Shown here: in pieces, positions 53,072-61,680 of the stretch
How the letters are laid out: every line of letters begins with the position of its first letter
Position numbering within the stretch: the stretch's first letter is position 1
Assembly: GCA_963732655.1 (NCBI GenBank)
Contig: CAVTAI010000017.1
Span: 1,240,001 to 1,304,000, forward strand
Length of the DNA stretch: 64,000 nt
Direction of reading: 5' to 3'
Source: CAVTWS01 sp963732655
GTDB taxonomy: Bacteria > Actinomycetota > Acidimicrobiia > Acidimicrobiales > SHLQ01
Notes under the pieces: model-generated
Seen by the model: only the letters and a program-made list of their open reading frames with translations
Databases searched by the model: none
What the model was told of the DNA's origin: nothing
Position numbers and translations under genes: made by a program

Positions 53072-54256
53072 ATGACCGAGGTCGTGATCGTCGAAGCCGC
53101 CCGCAGCGCGGTCGGCAAGCGCAATGGTTCGTTGTCGGCCACCCACCCGATCGACATGCTCGGACCGGTGCAGATGGAGGTCGTGCGGCGAGCCGGCATC
53201 GATCCGTCCCTCGTCGGTCAGCTGGTCGGCGGCTGTATCGACCAGGTCGGCGCGCAGTCCGGCAACATCGCCCGCACCGCGTGGCTGGCCTATGGCGGGT
53301 CGATCGATGTCGCCGGCACCACGGTCGACTCGGCGTGCGGTTCGTCGCAGCAGGCGCTCACCTTCGCCACGTCCTTGGTGGCCAGCGGCGTGGAGGACAT
53401 CGTCCTGGCGTGCGGCGTGGAGAACATGTCGATGGTGCCTCTCGGCTCGAGCTCGACCGACGGAACCAAGGCCGGTCACGGCAAACCGATCAACTCCACG
53501 TACTGGAAGCATCACGAGTTCACCAGCCAGTTCGAAGGTGCCGAGCGCATCGCCACCAAGTACGGCATCACCCGCGCCGACACCGATGCCCTCGGGCTCG
53601 AGTCGCAGCTGCGGGCGCGCCGCTCGCTCGACGAAGGGCGGTTCGAGACCCAGATCGTCCCGCTCGAGGCGGTCGTGCTCGACGCTGACGGCAACAAGAT
53701 CGACGAGAAGCGGGTCTTCTCGGTGGATGAGGTACTCCGCGAGACGAGCCTCGACGCCCTCGCCAAGTTGAAGCCGGTCGCCCGGGAAGACGGCGTGCAC
53801 ACCGCGGGCTCGTCGTCGCAGATCGCCGATGGTGCGTCGGCCGTGCTGATCATGTCAGCCGACCGAGCCAAGGCGCTCGGTCTCCGTCCCCGAGCCCGCA
53901 TCCTGCAGACCTGCCTGGTCGGGTGCGATCCGGTGCTCATGCTCGAAGGCCCGATTCCCGCCACCGAGCGGCTGCTCGGCCGCCAGGGTCTGACCATCGG
54001 CGATGTCGATGTCGTGGAGATCAACGAGGCGTTCGCGTCGGTCGTGCTCGCCTGGGCGAGGGCCACGGGCGCGGATCTGGCCAAGACGAACCCCAACGGC
54101 GGCGCCATCGCGCTCGGCCATCCCTTGGGGGCGACGGGCTGTCTGCTCGTCACCAAGGCGCTCCATGAGCTCGAGCGCAGTGACACCGAGATCGGCCTCG
54201 TGACCATGTGTTGCGGTGGGGGACTCGGCACCGGCACCCTGATCCAGCGGGTGTGA
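53072..54256 (+). CDS. Acetyl-CoA acetyltransferase (thiolase)
   Basis: 394 residues. The nucleophilic Cys in VDSACGSSQQAL near residue 88, the EINEAFASV segment, GHPLGATG with the catalytic His, and CCGGGLGTGTLI with the second catalytic Cys are all intact; N-terminus TEVVIVEAARSAVGKRNG. A degradative or biosynthetic thiolase converting 3-ketoacyl-CoA + CoA to acyl-CoA + acetyl-CoA. The CoA-binding protein gene starts 34 bases downstream, so co-transcription is likely. Confidence 0.92.
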   Translation: MTEVVIVEAARSAVGKRNGSLSATHPIDMLGPVQMEVVRRAGIDPSLVGQLVGGCIDQVGAQSGNIARTAWLAYGGSIDVAGTTVDSACGSSQQALTFATSLVASGVEDIVLACGVENMSMVPLGSSSTDGTKAGHGKPINSTYWKHHEFTSQFEGAERIATKYGITRADTDALGLESQLRARRSLDEGRFETQIVPLEAVVLDADGNKIDEKRVFSVDEVLRETSLDALAKLKPVAREDGVHTAGSSSQIADGASAVLIMSADRAKALGLRPRARILQTCLVGCDPVLMLEGPIPATERLLGRQGLTIGDVDVVEINEAFASVVLAWARATGADLAKTNPNGGAIALGHPLGATGCLLVTKALHELERSDTEIGLVTMCCGGGLGTGTLIQRV

Positions 54257-54290
54257 GCACGGCCCGAGATCGGCCGGGCACGACCGCCGC

Positions 54291-55754
54291 ATGACCCCGA
54301 CCGACGCCCACTTCCGGGCCCTGTTCGAGCCGAGCGGGATCGTGGTGGCGGGCGCGGCCAGCCACCCGGGAAAGTTCGGCTTCGCCGCCTTCCACAACAT
54401 CAAGGCCGCCGGATTCCCCGGGGCGCTGTACGGCACGAATCCCAAGGGCGAGCTCGTGCTGGGCGAGCCGACGTTTGCCTCCATCGACGATCTGCCGGCC
54501 GGCGCCGTGATCGACCTCGTGTTCTCCTGTGTGCCTGGGCCCGCCACGGCCGGGGTGCTCCGGCAGGCCGCCGCTCGTGGCGCTCGGGCCGCTTATGTCG
54601 CTGGCGCCGGGTTCGCCGAGGCCGGTCCGGACGGCGCCGCCGTGCAGGCGGAGTTGGTGGCGGTCGCCGATGAGCTCGATCTCCTCCTGATCGGCCCCAA
54701 CGGCCAGGGTGTCGTCTCCCCGTCGTCGAAGCTGTGCGCCCAGATCGTCGCGCCGATGCCCGAGCCCGGGATGATCGGCATCGCCAGCCAATCCGGAGGG
54801 TTCGTCTCCAGTTTCGGCAACCTGGCTGGACATGCCGGCGTCGGTGTGAGCCGGGCGGTCTCGGTGGGGAACTGCGCTCAGACCGACGTGGTCGACGTGG
54901 TCGAGTGGTTCGTCACCGACTCGCTCACCGAGGTGGCGCTGGCGTACATCGAGAACGTGGCCGACACCGACGAGATGGTGGAGCGCCTCGGCATCGTGGC
55001 CACCTCCATGCCGATCGTCGTGCTGCGGGGTGGCCGCACACCGTCGGGTCGCCGAGCGGTCAGCGCTCACACCGGCTCGGTGGCCGGGCCGGCCGACCTC
55101 GATGATCGTTTGCGAGCGGTCGGCGTGACGGTCGTGCTCACCGTGCAGGAAGCGTTCCTGGCGGCCGCCACGTTCGCCACGCAACCCCTTCCCGCAGGGT
55201 CGCGCACGCTCGTCTACTCGTCGGCGGGTGGGTGGGCGATCCAGGCGGCCGAAGCGATCGAGCGGTCCGAATTGGAGCTCATCGACCTGCCGGCCGACCT
55301 GATGGCCGCCATCGACGAGCACCTCCCGCCGCGCTGGAGTCGAGCCAACCCGATCGACCTCGCGGGCAGCGAGACGCGAGACACCATCCCGGACCTGATG
55401 GCCGTGGTGGCCGACCACTCCGGCGTCGACGCCGTGATCTACCTCGGCCTCGGCATTCAGGCGAACCAGGCCAAGCTCACCGCCGCCGGCCCCTACTACC
55501 CCGAGTTCGGCCTCGACCGCATCGTCGATTTCCACCGCCGGCAGGACGCCCGTTATGCCGTCGCCGCCCACGAGGCCTCGGCTCGGACCGGGAAGCCGGT
55601 GCTGTCGGCGACCGAGCTTGCGGTGACCGATCCGGACAACCCGGGCCCGGCCACCGTCCGGAGCACAGGAAGGGTGTGCTACCCGTCAGCGGATGTCGCC
55701 GTGACGTGCCTGGATCATCTGGCGCGGTACGCGGCGTTCCGCCGGTCGGGTTGA
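54291..55754 (+). CDS. ADP-forming acyl-CoA synthetase alpha-type CoA-binding protein
   Basis: 487 residues. The N-terminal CoA-binding domain begins LFEPSGIVVAGAASHPGKFGF and carries YGTNPKG; the succinyl-CoA-ligase-like domain has LIGPNGQGVV, IGIASQSGGFVS, VSVGNCAQTDVVDVVEW, RGGRTPSGRRAVSAHTGSVAG. GVSRAVSVGN with the preceding Q/S segment fits a phosphohistidine-type ligase, but the His expected in the canonical alpha subunit is not obvious. No ATP-grasp beta domain is attached and no beta gene is adjacent, so a complete ADP-forming ligase would need a partner elsewhere. Confidence 0.78.
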   Translation: MTPTDAHFRALFEPSGIVVAGAASHPGKFGFAAFHNIKAAGFPGALYGTNPKGELVLGEPTFASIDDLPAGAVIDLVFSCVPGPATAGVLRQAAARGARAAYVAGAGFAEAGPDGAAVQAELVAVADELDLLLIGPNGQGVVSPSSKLCAQIVAPMPEPGMIGIASQSGGFVSSFGNLAGHAGVGVSRAVSVGNCAQTDVVDVVEWFVTDSLTEVALAYIENVADTDEMVERLGIVATSMPIVVLRGGRTPSGRRAVSAHTGSVAGPADLDDRLRAVGVTVVLTVQEAFLAAATFATQPLPAGSRTLVYSSAGGWAIQAAEAIERSELELIDLPADLMAAIDEHLPPRWSRANPIDLAGSETRDTIPDLMAVVADHSGVDAVIYLGLGIQANQAKLTAAGPYYPEFGLDRIVDFHRRQDARYAVAAHEASARTGKPVLSATELAVTDPDNPGPATVRSTGRVCYPSADVAVTCLDHLARYAAFRRSG

Positions 55755-55786
55755 CACACCTCACTCGCTGCGGAGCACGTCGCGCC

Positions 55787-56500
55787 TCACTCGCCGCGTA
55801 ACAACGGACCGAAGTACCCGCTCTCGACCTCCATGGCGGTGTCCCGGTGCCCGTGGCGCCAGGCCGTGTAGGTGGCTTTCGTGGCCATGAGCGAGGCCAA
55901 CTTTCGTTCGGCGAGCTCATCGGCCAGCGCCGCCGCTCGGGCCGCAAGTTCGTCGTCCGGCACGACCTCGAGGACGAGGCCCATGTCGCGAGCTCGTTCC
56001 GCGTCGATCCACGATGCCGACAGGAGGAGCCATTGGGCGGCCTGCCAGCCGACCTGCTGGGGCAACATCCAACTCGATCCGAGCTCGGGGGAGATGCCCA
56101 GGGCGGTGAAGGGGTAGCGGAATCGTGCCGAGTCGCCCGCGATGATCACGTCGGCGTAGCCGAGCATCGTCGCGCCGATCCCCACGGCGATGCCGTTGAC
56201 GGCGACCACCAGGGGTTTGGGGAAGCGGGCCAGCCGCTCGATGAACCCGATGGCCGGCTCGGTGAAACCAGGGTCGCCTCCCGGCTGAGCCGAGCGGGCC
56301 AGTTCGGCCAGGTCGACGCCGGCCGAGAACGCCCGCCCCGAACCGGTCAGGACGACGACGGAGATCTCAGGGTCGTCGGTGGCATCGTCGAGCGCGGCAT
56401 TGAGGGCGCCGTACAGATGACGGTCGAGGGCGTTGAGCTTGTCGGCACGGTCGAGCTGAAGGTGTCGTACCCGGTCGCGTGTCGTGATCCGAAGAGCCAT
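55787..56500 (-). CDS. Enoyl-CoA hydratase/isomerase family protein
   Basis: 237 residues, crotonase fold. Oxyanion-hole strands GSGRAFSAGVDL (residues ~52-63) and AVNGIAVGIGATMLGYADVIIA are intact; the glutamate in PELGSS is the second catalytic position, and the first (usual Glu) is not clear, so activity could be hydration, isomerisation or hydrolysis of acyl-CoA. ATG 56500 is the natural start. Convergent with the CoA-binding protein gene. Confidence 0.88.
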   Translation of the reverse strand: MALRITTRDRVRHLQLDRADKLNALDRHLYGALNAALDDATDDPEISVVVLTGSGRAFSAGVDLAELARSAQPGGDPGFTEPAIGFIERLARFPKPLVVAVNGIAVGIGATMLGYADVIIAGDSARFRYPFTALGISPELGSSWMLPQQVGWQAAQWLLLSASWIDAERARDMGLVLEVVPDDELAARAAALADELAERKLASLMATKATYTAWRHGHRDTAMEVESGYFGPLLRGE

Positions 56501-56567
56501 GGAGAGCATTCTGCACGAACGGCCTCGCTACGCTGCGCTGCGTGAGGACGACCGTGGAGGAGCCGGC

Positions 56568-56885
56568 ATGGCCTTCGTGCTGATCGTGTCCGCCATCACC
56601 GTGGTCCTGGTGGGTACGGCACTCATCCCTCGATTCATCAAGATCCGCCAGGCGGCCGCCCGACGCCGGGCTCCGGATGCGACCGAGACCGTCGATCCCG
56701 GTCCCACGACGACGATGCCGATCGGTACCGATCTGTTCCGCGCCCGGGTCATCGTCGCCAAGCTGAACAGCAGGGGTATCCCGGCGAGCCTCATGGAAGG
56801 CACCCGTCCCCCTGAGGCCATCCTCTCGTACTTCGTGCGCGACGAAACCGCGGTGATCGAAGCGCTCGACCAGTCAGCCAGCTGA
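56568..56885 (+). CDS. Small membrane-anchored protein of unknown function
   Basis: 105 residues. An N-terminal transmembrane helix (VLIVSAITVVLVGTALIP) is followed by a basic stretch (IKIRQAAARRRAP) and a cytoplasmic domain. DLFRARVIVAKLNSRGIPASLMEG resembles the DUF2007-like putative signal transducing fold (strand-helix, then paired strands), here with an AILSYFVRDETAVIEAL ending. The third copy of the 52-bp hairpin begins 24 bases after the stop. Confidence 0.6.
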   Translation: MAFVLIVSAITVVLVGTALIPRFIKIRQAAARRRAPDATETVDPGPTTTMPIGTDLFRARVIVAKLNSRGIPASLMEGTRPPEAILSYFVRDETAVIEALDQSAS

Positions 56886-56909
56886 GGCTCCCCAGAGCCC
56901 CCATACTTC

Positions 56910-56961
56910 CGAACTGGGCGACACGGTGGTCGTGTGGGCGACGGGTTGGTCTCCCAGTTCG
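56910..56961 (+). repeat. 52-bp double-hairpin element, copy 3
   Basis: Left arm CGAACTGGGCGAC differs from copies 1 and 2 at one base; right arm GTCTCCCAGTTCG is unchanged. The inner stem is GTCGT-GTGG-GCGAC, in which a T replaces C but still pairs as G-U. Begins 24 bases after the stop codon of the small membrane protein gene. Confidence 0.78.
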
Positions 56962-57048
56962 GGAGAGAGGTGCTCAAGATGGGCGTCTGGCGCGCCGATG
57001 ACTTGGGCGGGACCGGGCGACTGCTTCGGTCCGACAGGAGATCTCGAG

Positions 57049-57732
57049 ATGCGTCGACTTCCCGTCCGTACGGCCGGCTTCGTGTTCGGTTCCGTCGTGG
57101 GCCTCAGCGGCGCGGCCTTCGCCGCGACGCAGGTCATCGAGGAACAGCCCGACCCGCCAGCGGTGGTCGACGAGACGACGACGACTCAGCTTGCGGAGGT
57201 ATCGACCACGTCGATCGGGATCGACGTGGAGCCCACGACGACTGCGCTCCCCGAGACGACGGTGCCGGAAGCGACGACGACCGTCGTCGAGGCCACAACG
57301 ACCGCTCCGGCGGAGACGACGACCAGCGCTGACGCGGTGGATCCGGCGGACGTCGAGGCCTGTGAGGAAGCCGAGAACCACGGCGAGTATGTGAGCGGCG
57401 TCGCGCATGACCACGAGAGCGGGCACGAGGTCGCGGAAGCAGCGCACTCCGATTGTGGTCGAGATCGCAGCGACGACAGCGAAGTGACCGACGACAGCGA
57501 TGAGACCGACGACGCGGCCGAAGGTGACGAGCTCGAGGACGAGAGCGACGACGTCGAGGACGAGAGCGACGAGGCCGACGAGAGCAGCGACGACGCTGAC
57601 GACTCGAGCGACGACTCCCGGTCGGCTGGCAACAGCTCCGGGAACGGCAACGGCTCCGGGTCGAACGGGAACGGCAACGGCTCCGGGTCGAACGGCAACG
57701 GCAACCGCAACGGGAACGGCAACAACGACTGA
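57049..57732 (+). CDS. Secreted low-complexity acidic protein
   Basis: 227 residues. A signal peptide (VRTAGFVFGSVVGLSGAAFA) is followed by a Thr-rich spacer (residues ~40-100), a short conserved-looking segment CEEAENHGEYVSGVAHDHESGHEV, an Asp/Glu/Ser-rich stretch, and a Gly/Asn/Ser tail. The tail is encoded by two exact 27-base tandem units (57643-57669, 57670-57696, the last base differing). The Thr spacer and acidic region suggest a cell-wall-spanning secreted protein. The HE/HEV pair of histidines might bind metal. RBS CAGGAG lies 9 bases before the ATG. No LPXTG-type sorting signal is visible. Confidence 0.75.
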   Translation: MRRLPVRTAGFVFGSVVGLSGAAFAATQVIEEQPDPPAVVDETTTTQLAEVSTTSIGIDVEPTTTALPETTVPEATTTVVEATTTAPAETTTSADAVDPADVEACEEAENHGEYVSGVAHDHESGHEVAEAAHSDCGRDRSDDSEVTDDSDETDDAAEGDELEDESDDVEDESDEADESSDDADDSSDDSRSAGNSSGNGNGSGSNGNGNGSGSNGNGNRNGNGNND

Positions 57733-57789
57733 GTCGGGCGGGGACCCGTCAGCTGGGCCCAGATCGGTTCGCCGGGGGACAATGGTCAG

Positions 57790-58992
57790 GTGAGTCGCCA
57801 ACCGCTCCGCGGTCTTCGTGTCCTCGACCTCGGCACCCGAATCGCCGCGCCGTTCTGCGCCGGTCTCCTCGGCGAGCAGGGCGCCGAGGTCATCAAGGTC
57901 GAGCAGCCCCGTACCGGCGACTTCATGCGCCACATCGGACCGTTCGTCGCGACAGACGAGGGCCGGTACTCGCTGTTCTGGGCGGTCGAGGGCCGGGGCC
58001 GCAAGTCGATCACGCTCGACCTCCGCCAGCCCGAGGGTCAGGCCCTCCTGATTCGCCTGAGCGAGCAGTCCGACGTGCTCTGCGAGAACTTCCGGCCCGG
58101 CACGCTCAAGGGCTGGAACCTGTCGCCGAGCCGGCTGGACCCCCGACTCGTGTGGGTTCGGATCTCGGTGTTCGGCCAGTCCGGACCCAAGGCGCTGCGA
58201 CCTGGCCTCGACCGGAACGGCATCGCCTACGGCGGCTTGCTTCACCTCACCGGCGATGCGGACCGGCCGCCGGTTCGCCCGGGCGTCACCGTGTCCGACT
58301 ACCTGACCGGGACGTTCGCGGCTCAGGCCGCGCTGGCGGCGCTGTATGAACGCGACGCCCGCGGGACCGGGCAGGGAGCGGTGATCGATGCCTGCCTGAC
58401 TGGCGCGGTGCTGCGCATCCTCGAGTGGACCATCGCCGGCTACGACAAGATCGGCGAGATCCGCGGCCGCTCCGGCAACCGCCTCGAACACTCGGCGCCC
58501 ATCGACAACTACCGGGCGGCCGACGGCGCCTACGTCTGTGTGGTCGGCGCCTCCGACGCCAACTTTGCTCGTCTGATCATCGCCATGGAGCGGCCCGACC
58601 TGCCCGAGGACCCTCGATTCGCCGACATCGGAGCCCGCGCCGCGCACGGCGACATCATCAATGGGATCGTCGCCGACTGGGTCGCGTCGTTGCCGTCGGA
58701 GGAGGTGGAGCGGCGTTGCCTCGATGCGGACGTGCCCGTCGGCATCGCTTACACCGCGGCCGACATCGTGCTCGACGAGCATTTCCGGAGTCGAGGCGAG
58801 CTCGTCCACGTCGACGATCCGGTCGCCGGGCCGATACTGCAGCAAGCTCCGTTCCCGCGATTCGACGACGAACCTCCAACCGCCCCGTCCGGAGCACCCC
58901 GTCTCGGCGAACACAACGACGAGGTGTACGGCGAGATGCTCGGCCTGTCGGCTCGGGAGTTGGCCGATCTGCGCGACCGTCGGATCATCTGA
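57790..58992 (+). CDS. Type III CoA-transferase (CaiB/BaiF family)
   Basis: 400 residues. Family stretches: LRGLRVLDLGTRIAAPFCAGLLGEQGAEVIKVE, GRGRKSITLDLRQPEGQALL, ENFRPGTLKGWNL, RISVFGQSGPKALRPGLDRNGIAYGG, NRLEHSAPIDNYRAADGAYVCV. The catalytic Asp would lie in the PGLDRNGI segment. Moves CoA between acids, for example activating a substrate acid with succinyl-CoA. GTG 57790 sits just after TCAGGT. Grouped with the other acyl-CoA genes, though on the far side of two small envelope-protein genes. Confidence 0.9.
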   Translation: MSRQPLRGLRVLDLGTRIAAPFCAGLLGEQGAEVIKVEQPRTGDFMRHIGPFVATDEGRYSLFWAVEGRGRKSITLDLRQPEGQALLIRLSEQSDVLCENFRPGTLKGWNLSPSRLDPRLVWVRISVFGQSGPKALRPGLDRNGIAYGGLLHLTGDADRPPVRPGVTVSDYLTGTFAAQAALAALYERDARGTGQGAVIDACLTGAVLRILEWTIAGYDKIGEIRGRSGNRLEHSAPIDNYRAADGAYVCVVGASDANFARLIIAMERPDLPEDPRFADIGARAAHGDIINGIVADWVASLPSEEVERRCLDADVPVGIAYTAADIVLDEHFRSRGELVHVDDPVAGPILQQAPFPRFDDEPPTAPSGAPRLGEHNDEVYGEMLGLSARELADLRDRRII

Positions 58993-59116
58993 GCCGAGTT
59001 CGGCGCCGAGGTATCCCGAGCGTGGAACCAGCGCGAGTCGAACGGCTCACTGTTTGGAGCCACGACGTTCGTTACCCTTCTGCTGTCGCGGGACCGAGCT
59101 GGAAAAGGTTGACCCC

Positions 59117-60397
59117 TTGCGGAAGAAGATCGCCACCATCACCGACGTGGCTGAAAACAGCCTGTGCACCGGGTGTGGCGTCTCCGCGTACCTGGAGCCG
59201 GGCCGGATCGAGATGGTCGACGACCTCGACCAAGGCCGGCGCCCCCTCGTGTCCGGAGACGCCGGAAGCTCGGCCGACACGGTCGGCGCCTGCCCCGGTC
59301 GAGGTCTCCGGCGCCCTGATCGCGAGCCCGGTGTGGTCTACATCGAGGAGTTGTACGAGGCGTGGGGTCCGATCATCGAGATGTGGGAAGGTCACGCCAC
59401 CGATCCCGAGATCCGCTTCGCCGGGTCGAGCGGCGGAGTGGCGACGGCCCTCGGTCTGTGGGGGGTCGAATCCAAGGGCATGGCCGGCGTGTTGCACATC
59501 GCCGCTCGGCCCGATGCCCCGTACCTCAACCACACCATCCATTCGACGAGCCGGGCCGAGCTCATGGCGGCGACAGGAAGCCGGTATGCGCCGGCCAGCC
59601 CTTGTGACCGGCTCGACCTGGTCGAGCAAGCTGATGCCCCGAGCGTGTTCTTCGGCAAGCCGTGCGATGTCGCGGCGACGCGATCGGCGCGAGACCTCCG
59701 CCCCGGCCTCGACGAGAAGCTCGGCCTGACGGTGGCCATCTTCTCCGCGGGCACGCCGAACGCCGGCGCCACCATGAAGATGATCGACAAGCTGGGCAGC
59801 TCACCGGAGACCGTCTCGTCGGTTCGGTATCGGGGCAACGGCTGGCCGGGCTTGGCCACGGTCGTCGACGAGTCGGGTCACCGCGACGAGTTGACCTACG
59901 CCGAGTCGTGGGGCAACGAGCTGCAGATGCACCGCCAATGGCGCTGCTACGTGTGCCTCGATCACACCGGAGAGTTCGCCGACGTCTCGGTGGGGGACCC
60001 CTGGTATCGGGACACGGGCGACGACCCGGGCCGGTCCTTGGTGCTGGTGCGCACCGAGCGCGGCCAGCGAGCCGTTCGGGCGGCCATGGAATCGGGGTAC
60101 CTGACCCTCGAGCGCGTCGAGCCCGAGATCTTGCCGGCGTCGCAGCCGAACCTGCTCCGAGACCGGGGCGCCGTATGGGCCCGCACCACCACCACGCGGC
60201 TCATGGGCACGCCGACCCCGCGTTACGAGAACATGCCGTCGTTCACCTTCTGGCTCCGCGGCATGTCGTTCAAGGACCGGGCGCAAGCGTTCTATGGCAC
60301 CGTCCGACGGGTCTTCCGGAAACGACTGCGCGATCGCCACCCCGTCGTGGCGCACGAGCCGGTCAGCCGAACGACCTCGTCGACACCACCGCATTGA
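59117..60397 (+). CDS. Coenzyme F420 hydrogenase/dehydrogenase beta-subunit family protein
   Basis: 426 residues. ENSLCTGCGVSA at the N-terminus, FAGSSGGVATALGLW, VFFGKPCDVAATRSARD, a CYVCLDHTGEFADVSVGDPWYR segment and a C-terminal FWLRGMSFKDRAQAFYGTVRR. Two conserved cysteines in CTGC and two later (CYVC) are compatible with an iron-sulfur cluster or flavin domain. Homologues beside polysaccharide pyruvyl transferases are often in exopolysaccharide loci rather than F420 metabolism. The TTG start at 59117 has GGAAAAGG upstream. The 3' end overlaps the convergent pyruvyl transferase by 35 bases. Confidence 0.82.
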   Translation: MRKKIATITDVAENSLCTGCGVSAYLEPGRIEMVDDLDQGRRPLVSGDAGSSADTVGACPGRGLRRPDREPGVVYIEELYEAWGPIIEMWEGHATDPEIRFAGSSGGVATALGLWGVESKGMAGVLHIAARPDAPYLNHTIHSTSRAELMAATGSRYAPASPCDRLDLVEQADAPSVFFGKPCDVAATRSARDLRPGLDEKLGLTVAIFSAGTPNAGATMKMIDKLGSSPETVSSVRYRGNGWPGLATVVDESGHRDELTYAESWGNELQMHRQWRCYVCLDHTGEFADVSVGDPWYRDTGDDPGRSLVLVRTERGQRAVRAAMESGYLTLERVEPEILPASQPNLLRDRGAVWARTTTTRLMGTPTPRYENMPSFTFWLRGMSFKDRAQAFYGTVRRVFRKRLRDRHPVVAHEPVSRTTSSTPPH

Positions 60398-61646
60398 GTA
60401 TCTCGCCGATCTGCGCACGCGAGCGCTCCACGACGGGAGGCACGGCCTCGGCCAGCGAGGCGGCGGCTTCGGCGCGGTTCACGTAGGACTTCCAGATGAT
60501 GTCGAGTGCTTGTTCGTCGTCGACGAGTCGAGCATCGGCAACGTGAGACGACTGGCCAACCGAGTCGAACACACCGCGGGCCTTGAGGCTGTAGGCGATC
60601 GTGGCGCAGGGCACCTTCGTCGACAGCGCAGCGATTGTTGCGTGCATGCGGGTGCCCATGAACCAGTCGCACTGCGCGATCAACCACTTGGCCTCCGCGG
60701 CCCCGACGGGGTCGGGAGCAACCTGCACCCGATCGGCCGGAGCTCGGACGGCATCGATGAGCGCTCGAGAGGCATCGCCGTCCGAGGCGTTATGGCCGTG
60801 GCCAATTACGTGAGGGACGAGCATGATGCGGGCGTCGCTCTCGTCGAGCATGCGCCGCAGGAGCCGCTCCAGTGTGGACCGGTAGTCGATGGTGAGGCCG
60901 AAGGTGTTGCCTCGCTTCTGGTCCACCCAGACGTCGCCGTTGACGTTGAGGCCGACGAGCGGGCGGTCACGATCGGGTTCGAGCCAGTCCCGGAGAGGTG
61001 ACGGTGGGGTGGCATCGGGCCGGGGGACGAGGGCGAAGGCCACGTCGACACCGAGGCGATGGCGCTCGGGGTCGAACGCGGAGCCGGCGAGCTCCTTGAG
61101 GTTCTCGAAGGAGTCGACATCTCGGGCCCAGGCCTGTACGGCCCGGCGCACGTGCTGTTCGGCCAGCGTGCGGGTCTCGTTGCTGCGAAAGGGACCGTAG
61201 GTCTGCGGGAGCAGGACCAGTGGCAAACCCTGGGCGATGGCGAAGATGCGCGGCGACAGGTTCTGCATCATGAGGTCGGCGCCGTAGAGGTCGGCGAAGC
61301 TGTCGCCGCCGGTGATGTCCATCACGGCGTCGGCGCGTTCGACGAACCGGGCGAACGGTGTGCGGATGCCGATCCGGCGCAAGGCGATCGTGGTCTGCAT
61401 GGTCTCGGGCCGCCAGTACCGCCGGGACCAGCGGACCCCAGTGTGGTGGTACGGGATGAAGTTCCCGTCGACCTGAGCGGCGCCGGGGCGAGTGCCGAAC
61501 CCGTTGTCGGTGGCGACGATCTCGGCGTCGGGGCGGTGGAACAGGGTGGAGCCGACCACGGAGTGGTGCAGCGCTGACACGCCGAGGTTCGTGGTGTCGG
61601 CGGCGGCGCCGAGCAGGACGAGGCGTAGGGGCGCGTGGGTGCTCAT
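60363..61646 (-). CDS. Polysaccharide pyruvyl transferase family protein
   Basis: 427 residues. LVLLGAAADTTNLGVSALHHS at the start, a YLLPQTYGPF-type stretch (VLLPQTYGPFRSNETR), DVAFALVPRPD, LVGLNVNGDVW, VPHVIGHGHNASDGDASRAL and IAQCDWFMGTRMHATIAAL. That is the two-Rossmann fold family that adds ketal pyruvate to sugars of extracellular polysaccharides using phosphoenolpyruvate. ATG 61646 begins MSTHAPLRLVLLG. Likely linked to the F420-beta-like protein gene it faces and perhaps to the phosphohexomutase further on. Confidence 0.88.
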   Translation of the reverse strand: MSTHAPLRLVLLGAAADTTNLGVSALHHSVVGSTLFHRPDAEIVATDNGFGTRPGAAQVDGNFIPYHHTGVRWSRRYWRPETMQTTIALRRIGIRTPFARFVERADAVMDITGGDSFADLYGADLMMQNLSPRIFAIAQGLPLVLLPQTYGPFRSNETRTLAEQHVRRAVQAWARDVDSFENLKELAGSAFDPERHRLGVDVAFALVPRPDATPPSPLRDWLEPDRDRPLVGLNVNGDVWVDQKRGNTFGLTIDYRSTLERLLRRMLDESDARIMLVPHVIGHGHNASDGDASRALIDAVRAPADRVQVAPDPVGAAEAKWLIAQCDWFMGTRMHATIAALSTKVPCATIAYSLKARGVFDSVGQSSHVADARLVDDEQALDIIWKSYVNRAEAAASLAEAVPPVVERSRAQIGEILNAVVSTRSFG

Positions 61647-61680
61647 GACGGTGTCTCCATCGGCCGCGTGGGCTGACTGT

